A DNA stretch of 34,969 bases, from assembly GCA_026645815.1 (NCBI GenBank), contig JAPKMR010000038.1:1-34969 (forward strand), in the 5' to 3' direction. The notes beneath the pieces are model-generated. The model saw nothing but the letters and a program-made list of their open reading frames with translations, was not told where the DNA came from and made no database searches. A program made the position numbers and the translations under genes. Source of the DNA: Anaerolineae bacterium (GTDB taxonomy: Bacteria; Chloroflexota; Anaerolineae; B4-G1; SLSP01). How positions within the stretch are numbered: the stretch's first letter is position 1; each line of letters starts with the position of its first letter. Below, piece by piece: positions 7,755 to 16,645 of the stretch.

Positions 7755-9563
7755 ATGCGTAATGTGGGTTTTGTGATGGTGACCCTGGTCGTATTACTGG
7801 GCGCTATTGGGGGAGCGTATTGGTTGATAGGCCCCATGTTGGATGGGCGGATTCTGCCGGGTGTGTCGCTCTGGCGAATGCCGCTGGGTGGAGCTACGAT
7901 TGAAGAAGCGCAGCATCAGGTGTTGCGTGAGTTGGGGTTGGATGTGCCACGGGTGGTGCTATTGGGTCCAGACGGGCAGCGATGGATTTTCTCTGCCGCG
8001 GACCTTGGAGTAAATGTGGATATGGAGGCGACTCTGGCACGCGTGTATGGGCCTGGACACAGCCAGAAGCAGTTCTTTGCCGCTCTACGTGAACGCTGGC
8101 AGGCGCTGCAAAGGCCCAAAATGGTGGCGCCAGTGTTGGTTTGGGAAAAGTCCCGTGCTTTAGGACACCTGCACTCACTCTCTCAGCAGATTGACAGCCC
8201 GGCCCGAGACGCACAGGTATACCTTGATGGCGCTGAGGTCCGCTGGGAACCTTCAGCCATGGGGCGCCGTTTGGATATTTCGACGACTTTGACCCTACTG
8301 GAGCCTTATTTGCGTGTGCCCGGTGTGGCGGAGCTGTCGCTAATCGTTGAACCTGTAGCGCCCCAATTGGGTGACGCTCAGGCTGCGCAGGCGCTTGAGG
8401 TCGCACGCCGTGTTTTGATCGAACCGGCGCAATTGTTGGTGCCCAATCCTCTGGAGGGTGACCCTGGACCCTGGACCATTTCACCTGAATCGTTGGCCGC
8501 GATGTTGGCCATTCATGTGGTTGATGGGCAGGTGACTGTGGGTTTTGATGAGGCGGCGTTGCGCGAGTATCTCGCCCCGCTCGCTATGGGCTTGCATCGT
8601 GATGCTGTAGATGCGCAATATCGCTTTGATGGCGCCTTAGGGCAACTGATTGCGCGTTCACCGAGCAGCGAGGGCCGTGTGCTCGATGTGGAAGCCACGA
8701 TGACTCAAATCGCCACGTATTTGCAGGCGGGACAGCACCTGGTGCCACTGGTTCTGAAGCCAGTACCCCCACGCTATGCAGATACAGCTACGGCTGAGGA
8801 ACTCGGCATCGTCGAGTTGATCGCGGTGGGTGAGTCCTACTTCGCCGGCTCTTCCTCTGCCCGTGACCACAATATTCGCGTGGGATCTTCGAAGTTTAAC
8901 GGGATTCTAGTTGCACCCGGAGAGACTTTCTCGTTCAATGCTTTCTTGGGTGAGGTGACGCAGGCCGAGGGCTACGACGAATCTTACGTCATTGTGGGGA
9001 ATCGCACGGTTCCGGGCATCGGCGGCGGCATCTGCCAGGTGGCGACCACAGCTTTCCGTGCCGCTTTCTTCGCCGGCTATCCGATCATCGAACGATGGCC
9101 CCATGCTTATCGTGTGGGCTATTATGAGCTTGGCGGTTACGGACCGGGTTTCGATGCGACTATTTACTCCCCCCTGGTGGATTTGCGTTTTATCAATGAT
9201 ACGCCCTATCATCTGCTGATCCAGACTGAGGTGGATTCTGCAGCGATGCGTTCGCGCTTTCTCTTTTATAGCACCTCAATGGGGAGACAGGTTGAGCAGA
9301 TTGGCCCAACCGCGGGACCTCCTGAGCGACCAGGCGCACCTGTGTATGAATATGATGCCTCCTTGCCCTCTGGAACCTATGTGCTCGTGGAAAATCCCCA
9401 TGATGGGTTGACTGCAGTGTTGGAACGTGTGGTGCGAGATGCTGAGGGCGAGGTTCTGACCAAGGATCGTTTTGTGAGCCGTTTTGTGCCGTGGTCTGCG
9501 CGCTATCGTTTTGGACCTGGATTCGTTCCGCCGCCCGATGCGCAGGTTATTGGGCAGCCCTAA
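7755..9563 (+). CDS. VanW family protein with N-terminal membrane anchor and PG_binding_4-like repeats
   Basis: A 602-residue protein of the YoaR/VanW type. A single membrane segment (about residues 5-27) anchors it outside the cell. It is followed by two PG_binding_4-like modules (about 40-180 and 210-335), and then the VanW domain (about 350-490), with the hallmark GGGICQVATTAFRAAFFAGY and HAYRVGYYELG segments. The C-terminal region is a beta-rich, G5-like tail. These proteins are thought to act at peptidoglycan, but their chemistry is not established. The ATG at 7755 is chosen because GAGG at 7745-7748 precedes it by 6 nt and it opens directly into the membrane segment; the frame extends to 7662 inside guaA. 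It is probably transcribed from the xpt-guaA operon. Confidence 0.85.
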   Translation: MRNVGFVMVTLVVLLGAIGGAYWLIGPMLDGRILPGVSLWRMPLGGATIEEAQHQVLRELGLDVPRVVLLGPDGQRWIFSAADLGVNVDMEATLARVYGPGHSQKQFFAALRERWQALQRPKMVAPVLVWEKSRALGHLHSLSQQIDSPARDAQVYLDGAEVRWEPSAMGRRLDISTTLTLLEPYLRVPGVAELSLIVEPVAPQLGDAQAAQALEVARRVLIEPAQLLVPNPLEGDPGPWTISPESLAAMLAIHVVDGQVTVGFDEAALREYLAPLAMGLHRDAVDAQYRFDGALGQLIARSPSSEGRVLDVEATMTQIATYLQAGQHLVPLVLKPVPPRYADTATAEELGIVELIAVGESYFAGSSSARDHNIRVGSSKFNGILVAPGETFSFNAFLGEVTQAEGYDESYVIVGNRTVPGIGGGICQVATTAFRAAFFAGYPIIERWPHAYRVGYYELGGYGPGFDATIYSPLVDLRFINDTPYHLLIQTEVDSAAMRSRFLFYSTSMGRQVEQIGPTAGPPERPGAPVYEYDASLPSGTYVLVENPHDGLTAVLERVVRDAEGEVLTKDRFVSRFVPWSARYRFGPGFVPPPDAQVIGQP

Positions 9564-9661
9564 ACGTAACCCTTTAGATTCCTATCACAAAACGCAAATC
9601 TCGGACCAAGACAGTCTGAGAAACAACACGATGCTGAATCTATACCGATTTCAGGTATACG

Positions 9662-9698
9662 AAAACGCCCGCAATCTTTAGAAATCGCGGGCGTTTTT
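9662..9698. terminator. bidirectional rho-independent terminator
   Basis: An 11-bp stem (9662-9672 with 9687-9697, AAAACGCCCGC/GCGGGCGTTTT) lies between the convergent VanW gene and the minus-strand gene ending at 9735. The A run on one side and T run on the other let it work in both directions. Confidence 0.88.
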
Positions 9699-9734
9699 GT
9701 ATGCAGTGCCGTAATCTGCTATTACACTATCATT

Positions 9735-10802
9735 TTAGCGGCGATAGGCGCGCAATTCGATGTTGGCTTCTTTGAAATAGCTGTTGGCTGGTAAATCTTC
9801 AGCAGCATATTCCACAGCCTTGACCAGTGCCCGTACTCGCAGGGCGGTGGTTTCCAGAACAATCTCCTCACCTGGGACGATTTGACGCAATTCGCCGCCA
9901 CCAGCGACTTTTGAAAGCAACTCATCCCCGAACGTGGGATCCTGGAAGGCATATTCGCTGGCTAGAACGGTCGTCACTGTCTTGATATCGCTCTTGTCGA
10001 AGAGCCAGATCTCCAAAGCCGTTACCTTTTTGTGATCGCCTGCGCCAATGGTGTGTGAGATATCCACGCCGCACTCGCCAAGGAACTCCGCACCATCCTC
10101 AATGCTAAAGGAGGGATTGAAGAAGTCATCGCCCTCGCGATAAGTCGCGCTGGTTGTGCGTAGAGCCGGCGTTGTTTCACCTTCCACCGCAATATCTTCC
10201 ATGACTCTGCCATAGGCGCCGGCGAGTCCGGGTTCTTGTTCTCCTTCTTCCGCACGGCGTTTTTCTACATAACGGCTGTAGAGCAGGTATCCCAGCGCCG
10301 CCAGCGCCAGCGCGATGATGAGATAGCCGAGCGCCCTAAGTATGTTGCCAAGAGTACTCCGTGTTGCGGGCGCCTCTGCTTCGGCCTCGGAGGTTGGGGC
10401 TTCTGGAGTGACCACTTCGGATCGGAAGTTGATTTGCAGATCCTGTGCTAGCCTTCCAAGGGTGACTACATCTTCTCGTGATGTGGTCTGTTCCAATGCC
10501 TGAGCAAAGCCTGCCTCGAGGTTTTCCGTTTCCTTGACCCAGGGATTGGCTCTCTCTGCTAAATCAAGCCCCAGCTTATGTTTGGCGACATCAATGCTGC
10601 CCGTTTGTTGATATTCTTTGGCCACTGCATTGATGTAATAGCCCTGGTAAGCGGGGTGTAATTGCCCAGGTGAGGCGTCTTGCCATTGGACGGGCCAAAT
10701 TCCCCAGGCAATAATAAAGCCAAGAATCAGTCCGATCAAAACGCCTACCATGAGGCGAATGGTTTTACCATGTTCTTCAAGGATTTTCAGAATGGTCAAC
10801 AT
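9735..10802 (-). CDS. two-TM hypothetical protein with a conserved-looking C-terminal domain
   Basis: A 355-residue protein. It has one membrane segment near the N-terminus (about residues 15-34), a helical extracytoplasmic part (about 40-125), an acidic Ala/Glu/Pro/Thr-rich linker (about 130-150) and a second membrane segment (about 153-175). The cytoplasmic tail begins with a basic RYVEKRRAEEG. Its C-terminal part (about 210-355) is a compact domain including REGDDFFNPSFSIEDGAEFLG, slightly shortened here to keep to the visible core, and a WLFDKSDIKTVTTVL segment. I know no named family for it. AAGGGGG upstream supports the ATG at 10802. It is divergent from the ABC importer operon and monocistronic. 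Confidence 0.6.
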   Translation of the reverse strand: MLTILKILEEHGKTIRLMVGVLIGLILGFIIAWGIWPVQWQDASPGQLHPAYQGYYINAVAKEYQQTGSIDVAKHKLGLDLAERANPWVKETENLEAGFAQALEQTTSREDVVTLGRLAQDLQINFRSEVVTPEAPTSEAEAEAPATRSTLGNILRALGYLIIALALAALGYLLYSRYVEKRRAEEGEQEPGLAGAYGRVMEDIAVEGETTPALRTTSATYREGDDFFNPSFSIEDGAEFLGECGVDISHTIGAGDHKKVTALEIWLFDKSDIKTVTTVLASEYAFQDPTFGDELLSKVAGGGELRQIVPGEEIVLETTALRVRALVKAVEYAAEDLPANSYFKEANIELRAYRR

Positions 10803-10974
10803 CGCTCAGCCCCCTTATCATAAATTCGAGAAGGTGATTAGACAAACCTGATATATACAATACCACAACCCTGTTTATTTTGCAAGTCAACTGCAAAGTA
10901 AAAATGCAAAGGGAAAGTTTGTTCTGAGCAAGATATACGTTGCTATCGGGTATGGGACAAATTCTAGAGCTTTC

Positions 10975-11002
10975 TTTACAAGTCTGAAAGTAGCATTATA
11001 AT
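10975..11002 (+). promoter_or_regulatory. promoter of the ABC importer operon
   Basis: TTTACA at 10975-10980 and a perfect TATAAT at 10997-11002 are separated by 16 nt. The leader to the ATG at 11064 is about 55 nt and shows no riboswitch-like structure; in particular there is no thiamine-box sequence. Confidence 0.75.
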
Positions 11003-11063
11003 TCTGTATAGAAGCATGTGCTTCGTGAGCCGCATATCTTTTTATCTTATCTGAGGAGGATCT

Positions 11064-12179
11064 ATGCGTACCAAAGGCTTGTTGTTCCGTGTTATTTCCC
11101 TGATGATGTTGGTTACCCTTTTGTTATCTTGTACTTCTACCAAAGGTGGTGAGGTCGGTGTGGATGATGACCTCGTTGCAGCAGCCAAGAAGGAAGGCAT
11201 GTTGACGACCATTGCCTTGCCGCATGACTGGTGCAACTATGGCGAAGCCATCGAGACTTTTAAGACCAAGTACGGTATTGAGGTCAACGAGCTGAATCCT
11301 GATGCTGGATCGGCGGATGAGATCGAGGCCATCAAAGCCAATCAGGGCAACACAGGTCCGCAGGCACCTGATGTCATTGATGTGGGCTTCGGCTTTGGTC
11401 CGCAGTTGATTGAAGAAGGGTTGGTAACACCTTACAAAGTCGCGACCTGGGATACGATCCCTGCGGATGCCAAGCATCCTGATGGATACTGGTTCGGTGA
11501 CTATTACGGTGTGTTGGCATTTGAGGTGAACAAGGACGTGGTGCAGAACGTACCTCAGGATTGGGCAGACCTGCTGAAGCCTGAATACAAGGGCCAGGTG
11601 GCGCTCTCTGGTGACCCACGTGCATCGGCGCAGGCGCAAATGAGTGTCTACGCGGCAGCGCTGGCAAATGGTGGCACGCTGGACAATGTGGAGCCCGGTT
11701 TGGAATTCTTCAAGAAACTCAACGAGGTGGGCAACTTTGTGCCGGTCATTGCCAAGCAGGCGACTGTAGCCAAAGGCGAAACCCCAGTAATTATGCGCTG
11801 GGACTATAACGCGTTGGCTGATAAGGAAGCGCTGGCGGGAAACCCTGAAATCGAGGTCGTTATCCCCCAAACCGGTGTGATTGCGGGAGTGTATATTCAG
11901 GCAATCTCTGCGTATGCGCCACACCCGAACGCCGCCAAACTGTGGATGGAATTCCTCTATTCGGATGAGGGGCAGCTGATCTGGCTCAAGGGTGGCTGTC
12001 ACCCCATTCGCTACAATGATCTGGCGTCGCGCAACGCTATCCCGGAGGACATTGCTGCAAAACTGCCTCCGGCAGAGGCGTATGCCAAAGCGGTATTCCC
12101 CTCCATTGAACAGATCAACAACTCTAAGGTTGTGATCGCGGAGAAGTGGATGGATGTCGTTGGCGCCGATGTCAAGTAA
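11064..12179 (+). CDS. ABC transporter substrate-binding lipoprotein (spermidine/putrescine- or iron-type family)
   Basis: A 371-residue lipoprotein with a type II signal peptide: a basic MRTKG start, a hydrophobic stretch, and lipobox LLSC with Cys23. The mature part reads as a cluster D periplasmic binding protein of the broad Fe(III)/polyamine/2-aminoethylphosphonate group. Typical segments are APDVIDVGFGFGPQLIEEGL, TWADLLKPEYKG-like DWADLLKPEYKGQVALSGDP and HPNAAKLWMEFLYSDEGQ. It captures the solute outside the membrane for the two permeases downstream. GAGGAGG before the ATG is a strong ribosome binding site. The substrate cannot be read from the sequence; neither a tyrosine-rich ferric site nor a polyamine site was assigned. 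Confidence 0.88.
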   Translation: MRTKGLLFRVISLMMLVTLLLSCTSTKGGEVGVDDDLVAAAKKEGMLTTIALPHDWCNYGEAIETFKTKYGIEVNELNPDAGSADEIEAIKANQGNTGPQAPDVIDVGFGFGPQLIEEGLVTPYKVATWDTIPADAKHPDGYWFGDYYGVLAFEVNKDVVQNVPQDWADLLKPEYKGQVALSGDPRASAQAQMSVYAAALANGGTLDNVEPGLEFFKKLNEVGNFVPVIAKQATVAKGETPVIMRWDYNALADKEALAGNPEIEVVIPQTGVIAGVYIQAISAYAPHPNAAKLWMEFLYSDEGQLIWLKGGCHPIRYNDLASRNAIPEDIAAKLPPAEAYAKAVFPSIEQINNSKVVIAEKWMDVVGADVK

Positions 12180-13083
12180 GCCCAACGCTGAAACTGTGCA
12201 GATCAAGCGGGACGCGCCTAAGGCGCGTCCCGCCACAGCGCGTTGGCGCGATTGGTTGGGCGTCGCGCCATTTTTCTTGTTTACCTTCCTTTTCATTGTC
12301 TTACCCTCAGTGTACTTATTGGTAGGTGCTTTCCGCGACGTCAGTGGTCAGATCACCTTGAGGAATTTCGTGGGCCTCTTCGCACCTGAGATTCTCAACG
12401 CCTATTGGGTGACCATTCGCATCAGCGCTGTGACGGCGTTGGGAGGCGGGCTGCTGGGTTTTATGATGGCCTATGCTGTGACGGTTGGGGGATTGCCGCG
12501 TTGGGTGCGTACGATACTTCTGACTTTCTCCGGTGTTGCTGCGAACTTCGCGGGCGTGCCCCTGGCTTTTGCCTTTATCGCCACGTTGGGACGAACCGGC
12601 ATGGTCACTGTCTTTCTTAAAACGGTGCTGGGGCTTGATCTTTATGATCAGGGTTTTAGCCTGTATTCTTTCTGGGGTCTGAGTTTTACTTATCTTTATT
12701 TTCAGTTTCCGTTAATGGTTTTGACGATTACCCCTGCCCTTGATGGTTTGAAACGCGAGTGGCGAGAGGCTGCGGAGAATCTTGGGGCTTCTACTTTTCA
12801 GTATTGGACCCGTGTGGCCTTGCCTATCTTGATGCCTCCTATCCTGGGCGCGATGATTTTGCTTTTTGGCAACTCCTTCGGCGCTTACGCAACAGCCCTT
12901 TCGTTGACTGGCGGTTTTATCAACCTGGTCACCATCGTCATTGGCTCGCAGATCAAGGGAGATATTCTCTACAATCCGGGTCTTGGCTATGCGTTGGCAG
13001 TGGGTATGGTTATGGTAATGGCGATGGCAATGATGATCTATTTCGCGTTACGGCGGCGTAGTGAAAGGTGGTTGCGACAATGA
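12154..13083 (+). CDS. ABC transporter permease (first subunit)
   Basis: A 309-residue inner-membrane permease of the binding-protein-dependent family with six predicted membrane segments after a roughly 30-residue cytoplasmic N-terminus. The ATPase-contacting EAA loop is clear: EAAENLGASTFQYWTRVALP near residue 207. The ATG at 12154 has GGAGAAG 7 nt upstream and overlaps the end of the binding-protein gene by 26 nt; an ATG at 12169 is an alternative. It forms a heterodimeric channel with the following permease. Confidence 0.9.
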   Translation: MSLAPMSSKPNAETVQIKRDAPKARPATARWRDWLGVAPFFLFTFLFIVLPSVYLLVGAFRDVSGQITLRNFVGLFAPEILNAYWVTIRISAVTALGGGLLGFMMAYAVTVGGLPRWVRTILLTFSGVAANFAGVPLAFAFIATLGRTGMVTVFLKTVLGLDLYDQGFSLYSFWGLSFTYLYFQFPLMVLTITPALDGLKREWREAAENLGASTFQYWTRVALPILMPPILGAMILLFGNSFGAYATALSLTGGFINLVTIVIGSQIKGDILYNPGLGYALAVGMVMVMAMAMMIYFALRRRSERWLRQ

Positions 13084-13901
13084 ACACACCGGCTCCGCGC
13101 ACGCAACGACACGTGCAGACTCTATGGTCCTGGCTTTGGATTTTGGCTGGCGTGTTATATTTTGTCGTCCCCCTGATTGCGACATTTGATTTCTCGCTGC
13201 GCGCGAAGAAAGATGTATTGACATTCCTGGCTTACGAGCGCATCTTCACCGATGCTGCATTCTGGCGCACGTTTTTGTTTTCCCTGCAAATGGCGTTTTT
13301 CACCATTGTGGTGAGCATCCTTTTGGTTGTGCCGACCGCTTACTGGATTCGGCTGAAACTGCCACGTTTGCGTCCCATGGTCGAGTTTGTCTCTATGTTA
13401 CCCTTTGTGGTTCCGGCAATCGTGCTCGTTTTTGGCTTGATTCGGGTTTTTAGTGGACCACCTTTCAGGTTGACCAATACCTTTGCGGGTACCAATGTGC
13501 TGTTGGTCGCGGGTTACGTCGTTCTGGCGTTGCCGTATACCTATCGCGCCGTGGATACTGGGCTGGGAGCCATTGATGTTCGCACTTTGACTGAGGCGGC
13601 GCAGAGCCTGGGGGCGGGGTGGGGTACGATCATGTTCAAAATCATCTTCCCGAATTTGCGGGTGGCGATTTTGAGTGGCGCTTTCCTGACGCTGGCGACC
13701 GTCATTGGTGAATACACCCTGGCGACCTTTATCGTGGGCAACAAGGCTTTTGGACCTTATATGTCGTTGATTGGACAGAATCGAACTTATGAGTCTTCTT
13801 CGTTGGCGATTATCAGTTTCCTGTTGACATGGGCCTTTATGGGCCTGATCCAGATTTTCAATCGTGGGCGCGCTGAAGGGCAGTTGGCAGGCGCGCGTTA
13901 G
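13080..13901 (+). CDS. ABC transporter permease (second subunit)
   Basis: A 273-residue permease with six predicted membrane segments and an EAA loop EAAQSLGAGWGTIMFKIIFP near residue 180. Its ATG at 13080 overlaps the preceding TGA (ATGA), which indicates translational coupling; AAAGGTGG lies about 10 nt upstream. A GTG at 13068 is a weaker start. It is the partner of the permease at 12154 and resembles the PotC/FbpB-type second subunits. Confidence 0.9.
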   Translation: MNTPAPRTQRHVQTLWSWLWILAGVLYFVVPLIATFDFSLRAKKDVLTFLAYERIFTDAAFWRTFLFSLQMAFFTIVVSILLVVPTAYWIRLKLPRLRPMVEFVSMLPFVVPAIVLVFGLIRVFSGPPFRLTNTFAGTNVLLVAGYVVLALPYTYRAVDTGLGAIDVRTLTEAAQSLGAGWGTIMFKIIFPNLRVAILSGAFLTLATVIGEYTLATFIVGNKAFGPYMSLIGQNRTYESSSLAIISFLLTWAFMGLIQIFNRGRAEGQLAGAR

Positions 13902-13921
13902 ACTACATTGGATACTAAAAA

Positions 13922-14974
13922 ATGAGTTTCCTTACTCTTGTTAACATTTCCAAGACTTTTGGTGCGACTGCAGCGGTCGCAGATTTCAATCTGGACATCG
14001 AGAAAGGTGAGTTTGTTTCCTTTCTTGGTCCCAGTGGTTGTGGCAAGACGACGACGCTGCGCATGATTGCGGGCTTTGAGTTGCCGACCACCGGCAACAT
14101 CACCCTTGATGGTGCGGATATTACCTATCAGCCGCCCAATCAGCGTAACGTGGGAATGGTATTCCAGGCGTATGCGCTCTTCCCCAACATGACGGTGGCG
14201 CAGAATATTGGTTTCGGCTTGCAGGTGCGCAAAACGCCGCCGGCAGAGATTCGAGGGCGCGTGGAAGAGATGCTGTCTCTCATCCATCTCGAGGAATTCG
14301 CAAGCCGCTACCCTTATCAGATGTCAGGGGGGCAGCAGCAGCGTGTGGCGTTGGCGCGTGCGCTGGCGATTCAGCCGCGTGTTTTGCTGCTTGATGAGCC
14401 GCTTTCAGCACTGGACGCCAAGATTCGTGTGGAGTTGCGCCTCGAGATTCGCCGCATTCAGCAGACGCTGGGTATCACCACCGTCTATGTGACCCATGAT
14501 CAAGAGGAGGCGCTTTCACTCTCAGATCGCGTGGTGGTGATGAGCCGCGGACACATGGAACAGGTGGGAACGCCTTACGAAATTTATAACTACCCTACTA
14601 CGGAGTTTGTGGCATCCTTTGTGGGGCAACTCAATCTGCTGCCGATTGCTAATCTAGATCGCGATACACTTTCTTGTACCCTGGCAGGACAGCCTGTACG
14701 CTTCGAACACAGTTCGGACCGTCCCATCAGTGACGCACCGCGACTGGCGATCCGTCCAGAGGAGTTCTGGTTGGGCGACGGTCAGGATCGCAACTTGCTG
14801 CGAGGGCGGGTCGAGACGCTGATTTTCTTGGGAGCTATCATCCGCGTGCGTGTGGACATTGGTGATGGTGTGTTGATTTCGGCGGATTTGTTCAACGCTC
14901 GCAGTCTCAATCTGCCTCACGTCGGCGATGAAGTGCTGGTAAGTTTCCCTGTACATGCCTGTTGGTTGATTTGA
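13922..14974 (+). CDS. ABC transporter ATP-binding protein
   Basis: A 350-residue importer ATPase of the PotA/FbpC type. Walker A GPSGCGKTT is at 36-44, a Q-loop is in MVFQAYALFPNMTV near 82, the signature SGGQQQR begins at 135, Walker B LLLDEP contains Asp158/Glu159, and the switch histidine is in VTHDQEEAL near 190. Residues from about 235 onward form a TOBE-like beta domain, usual for polyamine and iron importers and often regulatory. It is the last gene of the operon, 20 nt after the second permease, and is followed at once by a strong terminator. Confidence 0.93.
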   Translation: MSFLTLVNISKTFGATAAVADFNLDIEKGEFVSFLGPSGCGKTTTLRMIAGFELPTTGNITLDGADITYQPPNQRNVGMVFQAYALFPNMTVAQNIGFGLQVRKTPPAEIRGRVEEMLSLIHLEEFASRYPYQMSGGQQQRVALARALAIQPRVLLLDEPLSALDAKIRVELRLEIRRIQQTLGITTVYVTHDQEEALSLSDRVVVMSRGHMEQVGTPYEIYNYPTTEFVASFVGQLNLLPIANLDRDTLSCTLAGQPVRFEHSSDRPISDAPRLAIRPEEFWLGDGQDRNLLRGRVETLIFLGAIIRVRVDIGDGVLISADLFNARSLNLPHVGDEVLVSFPVHACWLI

Positions 14975-14986
14975 GCCTTGTCTTTC

Positions 14987-15029
14987 ATATTCGCAGGATG
15001 GGTTCTGCCTATCCTGCGAATATTGTTTT
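14987..15029 (+). terminator. rho-independent terminator of the ABC importer operon
   Basis: Perfect 13-bp stem (14987-14999 with 15011-15023, ATATTCGCAGGAT/ATCCTGCGAATAT), 11-nt loop, then TGTTTT. It starts 13 nt after the ATPase stop codon. Confidence 0.88.
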
Positions 15030-15074
15030 GGGTAGATGGTGTGGTGGACGGATGGATGGTCAGCGTTTTGTCAG

Positions 15075-15102
15075 TTGCCCGGCGACAAGTCGCGGGTATA
15101 AT
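15075..15102 (+). promoter_or_regulatory. probable promoter of the O-antigen-ligase-like gene
   Basis: TTGCCC at 15075-15080 and TATAAT at 15097-15102 are spaced 16 nt apart. The inferred start near 15109 would leave a very short leader that begins at the GGAGG ribosome binding site (15109-15113), so the exact transcription start matters. The upstream operon ends at a terminator, so a new promoter is expected here. Confidence 0.6.
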
Positions 15103-15124
15103 GCGCCTGGAGGTAGGAATTGCC

Positions 15125-16645
15125 ATGCTTGATGATTGGCGTGTCTATGCGCATGATTTCGTCGAAGCTACCTTGCTGCGGCGGGTATTTCACACGCGGC
15201 ACACCTGGTTGGGGGTGGCAGCGGGGTTTTTGATGGCGGCATCGGTCGCCGTTGCTGCGGGGTGGCTGTTGGGAGAATTTGGCCCATTGCCCGTAGTGGT
15301 GTTGGCGGTCGCCTTTGGTTTGGGACTGTGGATGCTGCGCAACATTGAGGTCGCGTTCTGGGGTGTGCTTGGCATCATTGCGCTGTTGCCCTTTGGCTCC
15401 TTGCCTTTCAAAATCGGCTTCACGCCTACCTTTCTCGATCTGGCATTGTTGGCACTTTTTGGTTTGTGGTTTGTGCCTATCATATTGGGACGAGATCCCG
15501 ATTGGCGCGTTACCCCGTTGGATGGACCGGTTCTGGCTTTTATGCTCCTGGCAATCGGCTCCTTTGTCGCGGGCCTTTCTCATGGTGCGCTCACCAGCTA
15601 TTTGATCCGGCATTTCGCGGAAATCCTACTCAGTATTGCGATTTTCTATGTGGTGGTCAATCTGGTCCGGGATTCGGAGCGCCTTGAGCGCTTGCTGCGT
15701 GTTTTTCTGTTGGTATCTGCCGGCGCTGCGGTTTTGGGAATTGTGCTTTATTATCTCCCCGATGACCTGGTGATACGTCTGCTTTCGGCTTTGGGCCGTT
15801 TTGGTTACCCCACAGGCTCCGGCGTGTTGCGGTATATTCGAGATGATCCCGAACTGATGCAGCGTGCGACTTCCACCTCTGTAGATCCTAACGCACTGGG
15901 TAGCCTGCTCAATGTTGCCTTAGCGCTGGCGGCGCCCCAGCTTTTTGCGCGCCGTCCTATTTTCAAGCGTGTTGTGCTGTTCCCGTTGCTGGCGGTTCTG
16001 GTCGCTTGCCTGGGATTGACCATCTCCCGTGGCGCAGTTGCGGGTGTGGCGGGTGCGCTGCTGGCGCTAGGCGCTGTACGTTATCGTAAGCTGTTGTTCT
16101 TGCTGCTGATTGCATTGCTGCTGGTGTCGTTGCTGCCCTGGACGCAGGGTTTTGTGTCACATTTCCTGGAGGGTGTGCGCGGCGAAGACCTTTCCACTAA
16201 GATGCGCTTTGGTGAATACAAGGATGCTTTTATTCTTATCGCGCGCTATCCTTTGCTGGGCGTGGGTTTCGCAGGTTCCCCGGATATTGATACTTATATC
16301 GGTGTTGCCAATGTCTATTTGATTATTGCGGAGCAAATGGGCCTGGTGGGTTTAGGGGGCTTTTTGTTGGTCTGTGCGATTCTTTTCTTCCGGTTTTGGA
16401 GGCGCCGAGCGGTAGCTCGCACGCTACCACGGTTGGAGCCGTTGTGGTATGGGCTACATGCGGCAGTCCTTGGCGGTCTGGGGGCAGGCGTCTTCGACCG
16501 CTATTTCTTCAGCCTCGATTTTCATCATTCGGTAACGCTCTTCTGGATCCTGTTGGCATTGGCGACGGCAACAACGCAGCTGGTGGATTCGGCAAACGCG
16601 CAGCGCTCAGAGGGTCTGGCGAGTGGCATGCATTCTACGTCTTAG
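15125..16645 (+). CDS. O-antigen ligase / Wzy-like polymerase family membrane protein
   Basis: A 506-residue polytopic protein with about 10-12 membrane segments. The long extracytoplasmic loop in the second half and the segments SVDPNALGSLLNVALAL near 255 and YPLLGVGFAG near 375 are characteristic of the Wzy_C/O-antigen ligase family. Members polymerise or ligate lipid-linked glycans outside the membrane. The sugar substrate is unknown, and no glycosyltransferase is nearby. GGAGG at 15109-15113 supports the ATG at 15125; the frame is open back to 14978, but that would run through the terminator and promoter. Confidence 0.8.
   Translation: MLDDWRVYAHDFVEATLLRRVFHTRHTWLGVAAGFLMAASVAVAAGWLLGEFGPLPVVVLAVAFGLGLWMLRNIEVAFWGVLGIIALLPFGSLPFKIGFTPTFLDLALLALFGLWFVPIILGRDPDWRVTPLDGPVLAFMLLAIGSFVAGLSHGALTSYLIRHFAEILLSIAIFYVVVNLVRDSERLERLLRVFLLVSAGAAVLGIVLYYLPDDLVIRLLSALGRFGYPTGSGVLRYIRDDPELMQRATSTSVDPNALGSLLNVALALAAPQLFARRPIFKRVVLFPLLAVLVACLGLTISRGAVAGVAGALLALGAVRYRKLLFLLLIALLLVSLLPWTQGFVSHFLEGVRGEDLSTKMRFGEYKDAFILIARYPLLGVGFAGSPDIDTYIGVANVYLIIAEQMGLVGLGGFLLVCAILFFRFWRRRAVARTLPRLEPLWYGLHAAVLGGLGAGVFDRYFFSLDFHHSVTLFWILLALATATTQLVDSANAQRSEGLASGMHSTS

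Noticed and set aside
7894..8484. 196-residue minus-strand frame within the VanW gene
   Set aside because: Pro/Ala/His-rich antisense translation with no ribosome binding site; the sense strand encodes recognised modules.
10803..11063. Thiamine or other riboswitch before the ABC importer
   Set aside because: No thiamine-box or comparable conserved core was seen between the promoter and the start codon.
11124..12296. 390-residue open frame on the minus strand
   Set aside because: It lies antisense to the substrate-binding protein and the start of the permease, which have signal peptide, lipobox and ribosome binding sites. The antisense translation is rich in Arg/His/Leu without domain features.
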